Below, in pieces: positions 6,901-13,605 of a DNA stretch of 14,296 bases; the first letter of the stretch is position 1; every line of letters starts with the position of its first letter. The stretch is taken from positions 1 through 14,296 of the forward strand of contig CAIYFE010000163.1 of NCBI GenBank assembly GCA_903925445.1, read 5' to 3'. The position numbers and the translations under genes are program-made. The notes beneath the pieces were generated by a model. The model worked only from the letters and a program-made list of their open reading frames with translations. It ran no database searches and was not told where the DNA came from. The DNA comes from an uncultured Burkholderiales bacterium (GTDB taxonomy: Bacteria; Pseudomonadota; Gammaproteobacteria; Burkholderiales; Burkholderiaceae_C).

Positions 6901-7068
6901 CACGGTGAACACGCTTGCATCGGTGCGCCCATGGCGATCCAAACCGTGCCCGTGATTTTGGACGCTCTGCTGCAGCAATTTGCCGCGCTGTCGCTGGTGC
7001 CCGAGGGCGCCGTGCGCATGACCGATCCAACGTTCAGAGGATTCAACCAATTGCTGCTCAAGCCGTGA
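3931..7068 (+). CDS. Three-part haem protein: alpha/beta-barrel-like domain, DyP-type peroxidase and cytochrome P450
   Basis: 1045 residues. Residues about 17-150 resemble a dimeric alpha/beta barrel (NFVHFARFLPTPDNTTLQ, then TSFDGPLQAYALDF). About 170-630 is a complete DyP-type peroxidase, probably of the C/D (class V) type: DVQGNIIRGY, the catalytic GXXDG motif as GYVDG (D348), the proximal haem His in GSHIRRMNPR (H494) and the distal Arg in RRIIRRGMPYG. About 650-1045 is a complete bacterial P450: DTPQHAITRQ (C-helix), HELQR (ExxR, E922/R925) and the haem-thiolate loop FGHGEHACIG (C996). The I-helix reads LLGGYLAST, so the usual acid/Thr pair is absent. DyP enzymes use H2O2; P450s oxidise organic substrates or rearrange peroxides. 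No redox partner is encoded nearby. A start at TTG 3859 would give 1069 residues with a signal-like segment ending VMA; ATG 3931 is preferred for its ribosome binding site. It is followed after 7 bases by a regulator gene. Substrate unknown. Confidence 0.9.
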   Translation: MAETSNTGFSQSNQVSHGLNLHLALADPNQMPQLMMAIASKENETSAALRMLNFVHFARFLPTPDNTTLQVITSFDGPLQAYALDFVIAIGPIFDAILGFVKDHPPLPVKDHPEAFFDFVQANNRVSVQAPALVWDDYPVFSAYPELTVIDILGPRKTPPPVRPVDPVTVDLADVQGNIIRGYRAAQAHHYSLRVQDGPAARELLLQLIDGDGQSLPRITSAQVWDEKPPYMLNVSVSAQGLQALGVPPGLIARFPQAFLQGPAQRERAIQNGDIDQSAPEHWEIGGPSTQVHWMVSLFSNADEHSQKKFNAAHEQLLAAFKRHHLTLVHQHNARAMPNGQVHFGYVDGIAQPRLAGVDTGAATALQPLAGVGEFLLGQNYTSVYGGKSLGDMPAELCENASFAAVRVLDQDVAAFESLLDQVSAKEGVDREWVAAKMMGRWRNGQPLAQSPTGLGADGQPVPQGINAFDYAPSLAYPQQDNDHQGLQCPVGSHIRRMNPRSSLVAGQPYSRRIIRRGMPYGSPWQADKPNERRGLFGLFLCADLSRQFEFLMQQWANTDSSASGIRDTQDPIIGDQTLGGLCRIARADGAAPIEFKVPRWVNTKGSVYMLMPGLNGLRWLAKGEGFDNTAAHRMGPAQWLSEAPRVQTRSRLVPEIFDPMNPDFLANPYPYYALFRKHAPVVKVARGDYQSYWVFSHALCAQAASDPYTYLKNPTSVPLTGRGMFYMDTPQHAITRQAINPLFTQAIQGVVDAAGVRAQQALAGLKQAGGSFDLVNQYAKPVTQDVFMRMFGVPPTMSSTMGALAQTMLDCFNPMLPLDSRTPGYAAAAQVLGLFGAIAGGCPAHRLSPEAGLFCDMQSLLNTPALTSIESVQTALNFLLGGYLASTFLISTAVFNLLSHPKALLQYQQGDANARQRAMHELQRFDAPLQMTDRFAATSIELGGVCIPANAQLSLVLGSANHDSAVFGADADALNLERDIAPGSNMVFGHGEHACIGAPMAIQTVPVILDALLQQFAALSLVPEGAVRMTDPTFRGFNQLLLKP

Positions 7069-7075
7069 TGTGTGT

Positions 7076-9631
7076 ATGAGCGTGTTGCGTTTTGAAAATT
7101 TCGAAATTCAACTGAACCGTCGCCAACTGGTGGTCCAGGGGCAGGTGGCGGAGTTGGGCGCGCGCGCTTTTGATTTGCTGGTGGTGCTGGCGCAAAAAGT
7201 CGGAGCCGTGGTGTCCAAGGCCGATTTGCTGGAGCAGGTTTGGCCGAATTTGGTGGTGGAAGAAAACAACCTGCAAGTCCAAATACACACCTTGCGCAAG
7301 TGTTTGGGTACGCACGCCATTGCCACCGTGCCGGGCCGAGGCTATCGGTTGGTGGCCAAACCCGTGGATGAAGCGCCACAACATAGCCTCGCGTCTGAGC
7401 CGGGTGCTCAGAAGTTGAGCGCCTCGCCCGTCGCGGTGTCTGTGGCCTCGGTGCCTGGAAATTTTCCTGTGCAGCTCGATCCCATGTACGGGCGCGAGCA
7501 CGATGCACACGTGCTCCAAAACAAGTTGGCGCACCAAAGGTTGGTGACGATTTTGGGTCCCGGAGGACGCGGCAAATCGACCTTGGCCTTGCATGTAGCT
7601 TGGTCTTTGCGAACGCAATTTGCACAGGGCGTTTGGTGGTTGGATTTGGCCTCTGTGCAAGAAAAGCAAGACTTGGTTGACTTTGTGGCGCAGACCTTGG
7701 GCTTGAGTTTGCCGCGCTTGCGCGATGCGCAAGAAGAGCTCATCGACGCCTTGCAGTCGCAAAATGCATTGTTGGTCTTGGATGGTTGTGAGCATTTGGT
7801 GGTCGCAGTGGCGGATTGGGTTCGCCAACTTTTGCATCGCTCCTTGGGGCTGCGAATTTTGGTGACCAGCCAAGAGCGTTTGCGGCTGTTGTCGGAATGG
7901 GTCTACCAGCTGGATGCCTTGCCAACGCCTGAGCCCTCGCAATGGCAGCAGGCCTTGGAGTTTGGTGCGGTGCGCTTGTTTTGTACGCGCGTGCAAGCGC
8001 AAGACCGCAGGTTTTCGCAGAGCAAAGAAAACATTCAAGCTGCAATTCAAATTTGCCAGCAGTTGGACGGCAACGCTTTGGCGATTGAATTGGCCGCTGC
8101 CCGTGTGCCCATGCTGGGCTTTCAAGGGGTTTTGGAGCGACTCAACGAGCGGCTTGAATTGCTCACCGCCGAATCCTCGCCGGCCTTGTCAAAACACGTC
8201 AGCTTGTTGGCCGCGTTGGAGTGGAGCCATCAGCTTTTGTCGCAGGCTGAGGCAGAATTTTTTCGCCGCCTTGGTGTGTTCAAAGACGGCTTCAGCCTAG
8301 AAGTCTGCCAAATTTATTTCGATGCCTTTGCGCAAGATGACGCAAGCGTCTTGGATTTGCTCAACAGCTTGATTGAGCGCTCCTTGGTCACCGTGTCGGG
8401 CGAGGAGCCGCCACGATTTCGTTTGCTCGAAACCAACCGCACCTATGCGCTGCACAAGTTAGATCAAGCTGGCGAAACTTCGGTCTACATGGACAAGTTT
8501 GCACGCGCCATGCGTGCGCTGTGCCGAACCATGATCCAGTCACGCAACGACAAGCTGCTGTGGCAAGAGATGAACAACATTCGAAAAGCCATGGATTGGG
8601 TCATGGCGCAATCCAAAGCCGCAGACCATGAGCTGGCGATTGCTTTGGCGGTTGATTCGGCGTGGCTGTTAGCCGTGGGTGGGCAAGTCAGCGAGGCGCT
8701 GACTCGCTTGCTTCAGGTGCAGCCGTGGGTGGACGACACCACACCGCCTCAGTTGGCTGCCCGGTATTGGCAGTGGCTGGCGCGATGCGGCGCACGCGGG
8801 CGATTGCCAACGCCGCAATGCATGGCTTACTTTGAGCGTGCCGAACAAATTTTTGAGACCTTGGAGCAAGCTCGCCACATCCACGCTTGCCGACGCATGC
8901 GAGCAGAGGCGTGTTTGGACATCCACGATGTGGATCAAGCGCAAAAAGTGTTGGCCTTGGCACAAGCCCAAGAAACTCCAGGTTGGCCCATTGCCGATCG
9001 GTTGCGGCGCTTGCGCATTCAGGCGCTGATCGAAAGCGCACAAGCCAACTTCAGCAGCGCACTGGCCACGGCTGAATTTGCTTTGTCCTTGGCGGAGGCC
9101 GACCAGGTCGAGCGCTATGTCGCCATCTTGCGCGCCGACATGGCGGGCATTCACATGGGGCTGCACAACCACGACCAAGCTGTGGCGTTGTACCAAGCGC
9201 TCTTGTCCAGCACCAACCCGCAATACTTTCACAAACTCACCATGGCCAATGCGTGCGGTGGCTTGATTGCGGCTTTGTTGGAGTTGTCCCAACCCGAATC
9301 CGCCGCCCAGGTGTGCCAAGAACGAATGGCCTTGATGCGTCGCAGCAGTCTGTTCATGAGCTATTGCGATGTGTTTGCGCGGCTGCTGATCGGCCTAGGT
9401 CACACCCTGCCTGCCGCGCGTTTTGTGGGCGCTGCCAATGCGTTTTTCGACCAAGCCCAGTTGCGGCGCGATCCTTTGGTGCAACGCGCCCACGACGCCA
9501 CCTTGAGCGCGTTGCAGCAGGCATTGACTCCCACGCAAGTGAATTTGTGGCAATCTGAAGGTGTCCATGCCACGGAAAGTGAGTTGGCCTCACAGTTGTT
9601 GAGCTTGCTGCCCGCGCCGCCCCCTGTTTAA
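7076..9631 (+). CDS. Winged-helix transcriptional regulator with STAND-type NTPase and helical repeat tail
   Basis: 851-residue regulator. Residues 3-97 are an OmpR/PhoB-type winged helix (LRFENFEIQLNRRQL, then ARAFDLLVVLAQKVGAVVSK, ending VPGRGYRLVA) with no receiver domain, as in CadC-like regulators. An NB-ARC/STAND-like ATPase follows: Walker A GPGGRGKS (161-168), Walker B LLVLDGCEH (232-240) and LRILVTSQE (259-267). The rest, about 450-830, is alpha-helical and TPR-like, the usual ligand- or partner-sensing part. Such proteins normally switch on when a ligand binds the C-terminal repeats and ATP drives assembly. ATG 7076 lies 7 bases after the DyP-P450 stop, with no good ribosome binding site, so translation is probably coupled; a GTG at 7070 adds two residues. 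Its position suggests it controls the haem enzyme and/or the Sel1 genes, which is inference. Confidence 0.88.
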   Translation: MSVLRFENFEIQLNRRQLVVQGQVAELGARAFDLLVVLAQKVGAVVSKADLLEQVWPNLVVEENNLQVQIHTLRKCLGTHAIATVPGRGYRLVAKPVDEAPQHSLASEPGAQKLSASPVAVSVASVPGNFPVQLDPMYGREHDAHVLQNKLAHQRLVTILGPGGRGKSTLALHVAWSLRTQFAQGVWWLDLASVQEKQDLVDFVAQTLGLSLPRLRDAQEELIDALQSQNALLVLDGCEHLVVAVADWVRQLLHRSLGLRILVTSQERLRLLSEWVYQLDALPTPEPSQWQQALEFGAVRLFCTRVQAQDRRFSQSKENIQAAIQICQQLDGNALAIELAAARVPMLGFQGVLERLNERLELLTAESSPALSKHVSLLAALEWSHQLLSQAEAEFFRRLGVFKDGFSLEVCQIYFDAFAQDDASVLDLLNSLIERSLVTVSGEEPPRFRLLETNRTYALHKLDQAGETSVYMDKFARAMRALCRTMIQSRNDKLLWQEMNNIRKAMDWVMAQSKAADHELAIALAVDSAWLLAVGGQVSEALTRLLQVQPWVDDTTPPQLAARYWQWLARCGARGRLPTPQCMAYFERAEQIFETLEQARHIHACRRMRAEACLDIHDVDQAQKVLALAQAQETPGWPIADRLRRLRIQALIESAQANFSSALATAEFALSLAEADQVERYVAILRADMAGIHMGLHNHDQAVALYQALLSSTNPQYFHKLTMANACGGLIAALLELSQPESAAQVCQERMALMRRSSLFMSYCDVFARLLIGLGHTLPAARFVGAANAFFDQAQLRRDPLVQRAHDATLSALQQALTPTQVNLWQSEGVHATESELASQLLSLLPAPPPV

Positions 9632-9635
9632 GAAC

Positions 9636-9657
9636 TTTTAAGGTCGAATTAAGACCG
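9636..9657 (+). repeat. 11-bp-period direct repeat (TTTTAAG / AATTAAG) upstream of Sel1 paralogue 3
   Basis: TTTTAAG (9636-9642) and AATTAAG (9647-9653) are separated by 4 bases, each followed by a near-identical tetranucleotide (GTCG, ACCG). This 7+4+7 layout is that of a PhoB box. It lies immediately after the stop of the winged-helix regulator gene and about 90 bases before the third Sel1 gene, so it is a candidate operator. A possible -10, TAGTAT, is at 9676-9681, with no clear -35. Confidence 0.4.
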
Positions 9658-9741
9658 CTTCAAACACGCAAAACCTAGTATTTCATCCATGCCGCAAGTG
9701 ATCGCGGTCATGCTTGGTCAATACGTGAAAGAGGTGGCGTG

Positions 9742-10782
9742 ATGAAAAAATTACTGGTTGTTTTAATCGCAACGATTTGGAGCTTGAGCGCACAAGCTGA
9801 TTACTCGCAAGCGCTCGCTGCTTTCAAAGGCAAAAACTACGCAGACGCTGAAGCGTTGCTGCAAGAAGCAGCCAACAACGGCGATGACCGCGCTTGGAAT
9901 GTGTTGGGCGTCATGTACCTGCAAGGCCTGGATGTTGAACAAAACACCGCCAAGGCCGTCGCACATTTCGAGCGTGCAGCGGCCAGTGGCAACGTCAACG
10001 CGTTCAAAAGCTTGGTGCAAATTTTCAGCCAAGGCAGCGACAGCATGCCCAAAGACGTAGAGCGCATTCGCAAGTGGGCTTGGCGGTTTGCACAAAACAA
10101 CAACGCCTACGCCGCGTTTGTGTACTACCAATTGGCCATTCAAAACGAGCTCAATGTGATGGACGAACAAGGCCGAGTCGATCGCCAACGGTATGACGCC
10201 TTGGCCAAACGCCCCGTGGGAGACCGCGAACTCGACGCCAAAGCCTACGCCATGTTGTCGCTTGCTGCCGAGCGAGGATATTTGCCTGCGGTGGTTGAAG
10301 CGCAACGCGTTTTGTTGTCACGCGACGGCCAAGCCGCCAGCGAAAAAGCGCTGAGCTATGACTTTGAAATTCAAGACCGCTATGCCTCAAAAATTTCAGC
10401 ACAAGACTCAGCGCAGCTCACCCAAGAAGCGCAGGCGTTAAAGCGCATTCAAAGCTTGGGTTCCACCCGCGTCTCAGTGGCTTTGTACAACGACGTGTTG
10501 CCCTCGGTCATCCAAGCGGCTGACGCGCAAGTCAAGTCGTGCGATCGTTCAAAAATCCAAGTGGCTCAGTTGCAAGTCAATGGGCCCATTCGCGGTGAGA
10601 CTTATCTGCCTTTGAATGCACGTTTGTTGGGTGAGACTTTGCTGCTTCAAGGGCAATGGCGAGAAGTTTGGACGCTCAACGCTTGCGGCAAAAAAGTGGC
10701 TGTGCCCGTGACATTTGAGGCCGATGGCTTGGCCGCCGCCAAGTTTGCGGTGGATGCCCAAGGCGCGGTCGTCTCGCGTTAA
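9742..10782 (+). CDS. Exported Sel1/TPR-repeat protein, paralogue 3
   Basis: 346-residue protein with signal peptide MKKLLVVLIATIWSLSAQA (cleaved before DYSQ). Sel1 repeats include AWNVLGVMYLQGLDVEQNTA and AHFERAAASGNVNAFKSLV, and the C-terminal domain carries C267 and C315 with WTLNACGKKVAVPVTF. It aligns with paralogues 1 and 2 over its whole length, including YAAFVYYQLAIQNEL and RYDALAKR. ATG 9742 is chosen: AGAGG at 9730-9734 is a good ribosome binding site at 7 bases, and the length matches paralogue 2; the adjacent GTG 9739 adds one residue. Probably periplasmic. It follows the winged-helix regulator by 110 bases and its stop overlaps that of the convergent Crp/Fnr gene. Function unknown. 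Confidence 0.87.
   Translation: MKKLLVVLIATIWSLSAQADYSQALAAFKGKNYADAEALLQEAANNGDDRAWNVLGVMYLQGLDVEQNTAKAVAHFERAAASGNVNAFKSLVQIFSQGSDSMPKDVERIRKWAWRFAQNNNAYAAFVYYQLAIQNELNVMDEQGRVDRQRYDALAKRPVGDRELDAKAYAMLSLAAERGYLPAVVEAQRVLLSRDGQAASEKALSYDFEIQDRYASKISAQDSAQLTQEAQALKRIQSLGSTRVSVALYNDVLPSVIQAADAQVKSCDRSKIQVAQLQVNGPIRGETYLPLNARLLGETLLLQGQWREVWTLNACGKKVAVPVTFEADGLAAAKFAVDAQGAVVSR
10779..10782. other. Overlapping convergent stop codons
   Basis: TTAA at 10779-10782 supplies TAA to the third Sel1 gene on the plus strand and TAA to the Crp/Fnr gene on the minus strand. There is no room for a terminator between the two genes, so each transcript must run into the other gene or end by another mechanism. 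Confidence 0.9.
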
Positions 10783-11486
10783 CTCGACCAGCCCCGCAAG
10801 GCTTTTAAATCCAGCACCCGAACGCCACCGTATTCGATGCGAATGGCGCCTTGCGCTTGCAAGGTGTTCAAGGCCACATTGACCCGCTGGCGTGACAAGC
10901 CCACCAAATAAGCCAACTCTTGCTGTGTGATGCGCAGCATTTCGCCCACACCTGGAAACAAAGTCGGGTTGAACAAGGCCGCCAAGTTGCGCGCCACGCG
11001 CATGTCGGGGTCGTTGGAGCGGTCAATCTCGCGCGCTTGAATGAACTGCGCCAAGCGCTCGTTGAATTGGTTCATCACAAAGCGGTTAAAGCCAATCGAG
11101 TTGTCCAACAACCAATGGAATGTGTCCACTGGAATGCCCGCCACCACGCTGTGTCGCAAGGCCATGATGTTGTAGCGGTAAGGCTCGCGCTTTAAGGCCG
11201 TGCCTTCTCCAAACCAACCGCCTGGGGGTACACCCGTGAACGTGATGGTGCGACCGCTGGCGCTGTCGGTGCTCATCTTGAGCAAACCTTCGATCACGCC
11301 AAACCAAAACGTCACCGGACGCCCCATGCGGCAAACGTAGTCGCCGGCTTGGGGATCGCTCACCACGACTTGTGGCGCGACAAATGTTCGATCGTTGGGC
11401 GTGAGCAAAGCCAGCCAAGGAATTTGGCGAAGCTCTTGTTCGGTGGCGTTGCGTCGTCGTTGGTAAACACTGGGTTCTTTGGCCAT
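10779..11486 (-). CDS. Crp/Fnr-family transcriptional regulator
   Basis: 235-residue cytosolic DNA-binding protein. Residues about 35-150 form a cyclic-nucleotide-binding-type beta barrel (GDYVCRMGRPVTFWFGVIEG, then GGWFGEGTALKREPYRYN). The C-terminal helix-turn-helix is ITQQELAYLVGLSRQRVNVALNTL, followed by a wing (GGVRVLDLKALR). It has a single cysteine, so it is not an FNR-type iron-sulfur sensor; effector identity cannot be read off. The ATG at 11486 is conserved-looking but has a weak ribosome binding site. It is transcribed divergently from the acyl-CoA ligase-livG operon across a 172-base spacer carrying a 7-bp inverted repeat, so control of that operon and of itself is likely. Confidence 0.9.
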   Translation of the reverse strand: MAKEPSVYQRRRNATEQELRQIPWLALLTPNDRTFVAPQVVVSDPQAGDYVCRMGRPVTFWFGVIEGLLKMSTDSASGRTITFTGVPPGGWFGEGTALKREPYRYNIMALRHSVVAGIPVDTFHWLLDNSIGFNRFVMNQFNERLAQFIQAREIDRSNDPDMRVARNLAALFNPTLFPGVGEMLRITQQELAYLVGLSRQRVNVALNTLQAQGAIRIEYGGVRVLDLKALRGWSS

Positions 11487-11542
11487 GGGTCGCGTGCGCT
11501 CTTGTCAGATACGGGTAAGTCATGTTAGGGGTCTTCCCTGAA

Positions 11543-11560
11543 TTGTCGTCGTAACGACAA
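11543..11560. promoter_or_regulatory. Inverted repeat TTGTCGT-N4-ACGACAA, candidate operator
   Basis: Perfect 7-bp arms (11543-11549 and 11554-11560) separated by CGTA, giving an 18-bp dyad close in size to known Crp/Fnr sites. It lies in the spacer between the Crp/Fnr gene and the ligase gene, 57 bases from the former and 98 from the latter. No U-tract follows on either strand, so it is not a terminator. The bound protein is inferred from position only. Confidence 0.55.
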
Positions 11561-11647
11561 CTTGGCGTCAAACTAAGTCCTAGGATTCGCTCCGATTCGA
11601 AGTGATCGCCGCTGGCGGTGACAAATTTTTGAAAAAAGCGACAAAAC

Positions 11648-11652
11648 AAGGA
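11648..11652 (+). promoter_or_regulatory. Ribosome binding site of the acyl-CoA ligase gene
   Basis: AAGGA lies 6 bases before ATG 11659 and decides this start over an in-frame upstream start at 11602, which would add 19 residues with no similarity to the ligase family. Confidence 0.75.
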
Positions 11653-11658
11653 TCAGGA

Positions 11659-13605
11659 ATGCAGACCACGTTCCCCCGACTGCTACTCAAACATGCCAAG
11701 GAGCGCCCCAACGCGCCCGCCATGCGCGAGAAGGAATACGGCATTTGGCAAACCATCGATTGGGCGCACATGGCGCAGATGGTCGAGCACATGGCTTGCG
11801 GCTTGCACCAAGCCGGTTTGCAGCGTGGCGAGCACATGGTGGTGGTGGGCTCCAACCGCCCACGCTTGTACGCCACCATGCTGGCCGCGCAGTCGTTGGG
11901 CGCGATTCCCGTGCCGCTCTACCAAGATGCCGTGGCCGCCGAATGCGTGTTTCCTTTGAACAACGCCGAGGTGCGTTTTTGTGTGGTCGAAGACCAAGAG
12001 CAAGTCGACAAGTTGCTGGAAATTCGGGCGCAATGCCCCCGCATCAGCCACATCTACTTTGACGACCCACGCGGATTGCGCAAATACGACGAGCCCGGAT
12101 TGGCGTCACTCGAAGAATTGCTGGCCGCTGGCGCGGTGTTTGCCCAACAGCACCCCAAGTTTTGGGAAAGCGAAATTGACAAAGCGCATGCAGACGATGT
12201 GGGCGCGATGTTCTTTACCTCCGGCACCACGGGCAACCCCAAAGGCGTGGTGCACACGCACCATTCCTTGATCAACCGCGCCGAAGCTGGCGCGCAGTTT
12301 GACAACTTGAGCGCAGGCGAAGATGTGTTGGCTTACTTGCCGCCCGCGTGGATTGGGCAAAACATCTTCAGTTATGCGCAGTGGTTGTATTGCGGTTATG
12401 TGGTCAATTGCCCCGAGTCAGCGGCCACCGTCAACATCGACCTCAAAGAAATTGGGCCCACGTATTACTTCGCGCCTCCGCGTGTGTTTGAAGGCTTGCT
12501 CACCAGTGTGATGATTCGCATGGAAGACGCGGGTCGCCTCAAGCGCGGCATGTTCCATGCCTTCATGGGCGTGGCGCGCAAATACGGCAGCACCAAGATG
12601 GACGGCAAGTCGATTGGCTTGTGGGGCACGCTGTTGTATGGCTTGGGCAACTTCTTGGTCTATGGACCGTTGCGCAACAACTTGGGCATGAGCCGTGTGC
12701 GTGTGGCCTACACCGCAGGCGAAGCCATTGGCCCAGATTTGTTCAGCTTTTATCGTTCCATTGGCGTGAACTTGAAGCAGCTCTACGGTTCCACTGAAAC
12801 CGCTGTGTTTGTGTGTTTGCAACCCGACCATGAAGCACGCGCCGACACCGTGGGTGTGCCCTGCGCTGGCGTGGAAATCAAGGTGGCCGACAACGGTGAA
12901 ATTTTGGTCAAGTCTGCTGGCTTGCTCAAAGGTTATTACAAAAACCCGGAAGCCACGGCGGAGGTGTTGACGGCCGATGGTTGGTATCACACCAGCGATG
13001 CGGGCTTTTTGGATGCGCATGGTCACTTGAAAATCATTGACCGCGTGAAAGACGTGGGACGCATCAAAGGCGGTAGCAACGACGGCGCCATGTTTGCGCC
13101 CAAGTACGTCGAGAACAAACTCAAATTTTTCCCACACATCAAAGAAGTGGTGGCCTATGGCGACCAACGTGAAAAAGTGTGCGTGATGATCAACATTGAC
13201 TTCGATGCCGTGGGCAACTGGGCCGAACGTCGCAACTTGCCTTACGCCGGCTACACCGATTTGGCGCAAAAACCCGAGGTGTATGGTTTGATCAAAGCGT
13301 GCGTGGAAAAAGTCAACGCCGATTTGGCACAAGACAGCTTGTTGGCCGGTAGTCAAGTCAGCCGCTTCTTGGTGTTGCACAAAGAACTGGACGCCGACGA
13401 CGGCGAACTCACCCGTACCAACAAAGTGCGTCGTGGCTTCATTGCAGAAAAGTACAACGTCTTGATCGACGCCTTGTACAACGGCGCCACCGAACAATTC
13501 ATAGAAACCCAAGTCAAGTTTGAAGATGGCCGCACTGGCAGCGTGAGCGCAACGCTCAAATTGTCAGACGCTAAAACCTTCACGCCCGTGGGGAAAGCAG
13601 CATGA
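11659..13605 (+). CDS. AMP-forming long-chain acyl-CoA ligase (AMP-binding enzyme)
   Basis: 648 residues, the usual length for the FadD-like/long-chain acyl-CoA synthetase group. It adenylates a carboxylic acid with ATP and transfers it to CoA. Motifs in order: phosphate loop TSGTTGNPKG (187-196), YGSTET (376-381), the WYHTSDAGFLDAHGHLKIIDR core with the ribose-binding Asp and hinge Arg, and the catalytic Lys in LTRTNK (K589). The substrate is not evident; linkage to a Liv-type transporter suggests an imported organic acid such as an aromatic or branched acid, rather than only fatty acids. It overlaps the next gene by ATGA (4 bases), so the two are translated as an operon. It is divergent from a Crp/Fnr gene, the likely regulator. 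No transmembrane segment or signal peptide is seen. Confidence 0.93.
   Translation: MQTTFPRLLLKHAKERPNAPAMREKEYGIWQTIDWAHMAQMVEHMACGLHQAGLQRGEHMVVVGSNRPRLYATMLAAQSLGAIPVPLYQDAVAAECVFPLNNAEVRFCVVEDQEQVDKLLEIRAQCPRISHIYFDDPRGLRKYDEPGLASLEELLAAGAVFAQQHPKFWESEIDKAHADDVGAMFFTSGTTGNPKGVVHTHHSLINRAEAGAQFDNLSAGEDVLAYLPPAWIGQNIFSYAQWLYCGYVVNCPESAATVNIDLKEIGPTYYFAPPRVFEGLLTSVMIRMEDAGRLKRGMFHAFMGVARKYGSTKMDGKSIGLWGTLLYGLGNFLVYGPLRNNLGMSRVRVAYTAGEAIGPDLFSFYRSIGVNLKQLYGSTETAVFVCLQPDHEARADTVGVPCAGVEIKVADNGEILVKSAGLLKGYYKNPEATAEVLTADGWYHTSDAGFLDAHGHLKIIDRVKDVGRIKGGSNDGAMFAPKYVENKLKFFPHIKEVVAYGDQREKVCVMINIDFDAVGNWAERRNLPYAGYTDLAQKPEVYGLIKACVEKVNADLAQDSLLAGSQVSRFLVLHKELDADDGELTRTNKVRRGFIAEKYNVLIDALYNGATEQFIETQVKFEDGRTGSVSATLKLSDAKTFTPVGKAA

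Noticed and set aside
6549..8125. Two long minus-strand open frames across the P450-regulator junction
   Set aside because: Both are antisense to well-conserved coding motifs (P450 haem loop, winged helix, Walker A) and show no family resemblance or ribosome binding site.
9642..9656. GGTC-N7-GACC hairpin after the regulator gene as a terminator
   Set aside because: Four-pair stem with no following U-tract; the direct-repeat reading of the same bases is more striking.
11527..11539. AGGG-N5-CCCT hairpin in the Crp/Fnr upstream spacer
   Set aside because: Four-pair stem, no U-tract and no positional logic beyond proximity to the larger dyad.
12418..13512. Minus-strand open frame of about 364 codons within the ligase gene
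   Set aside because: Mirror of a strongly conserved AMP-binding enzyme; composition is typical of an antisense shadow.
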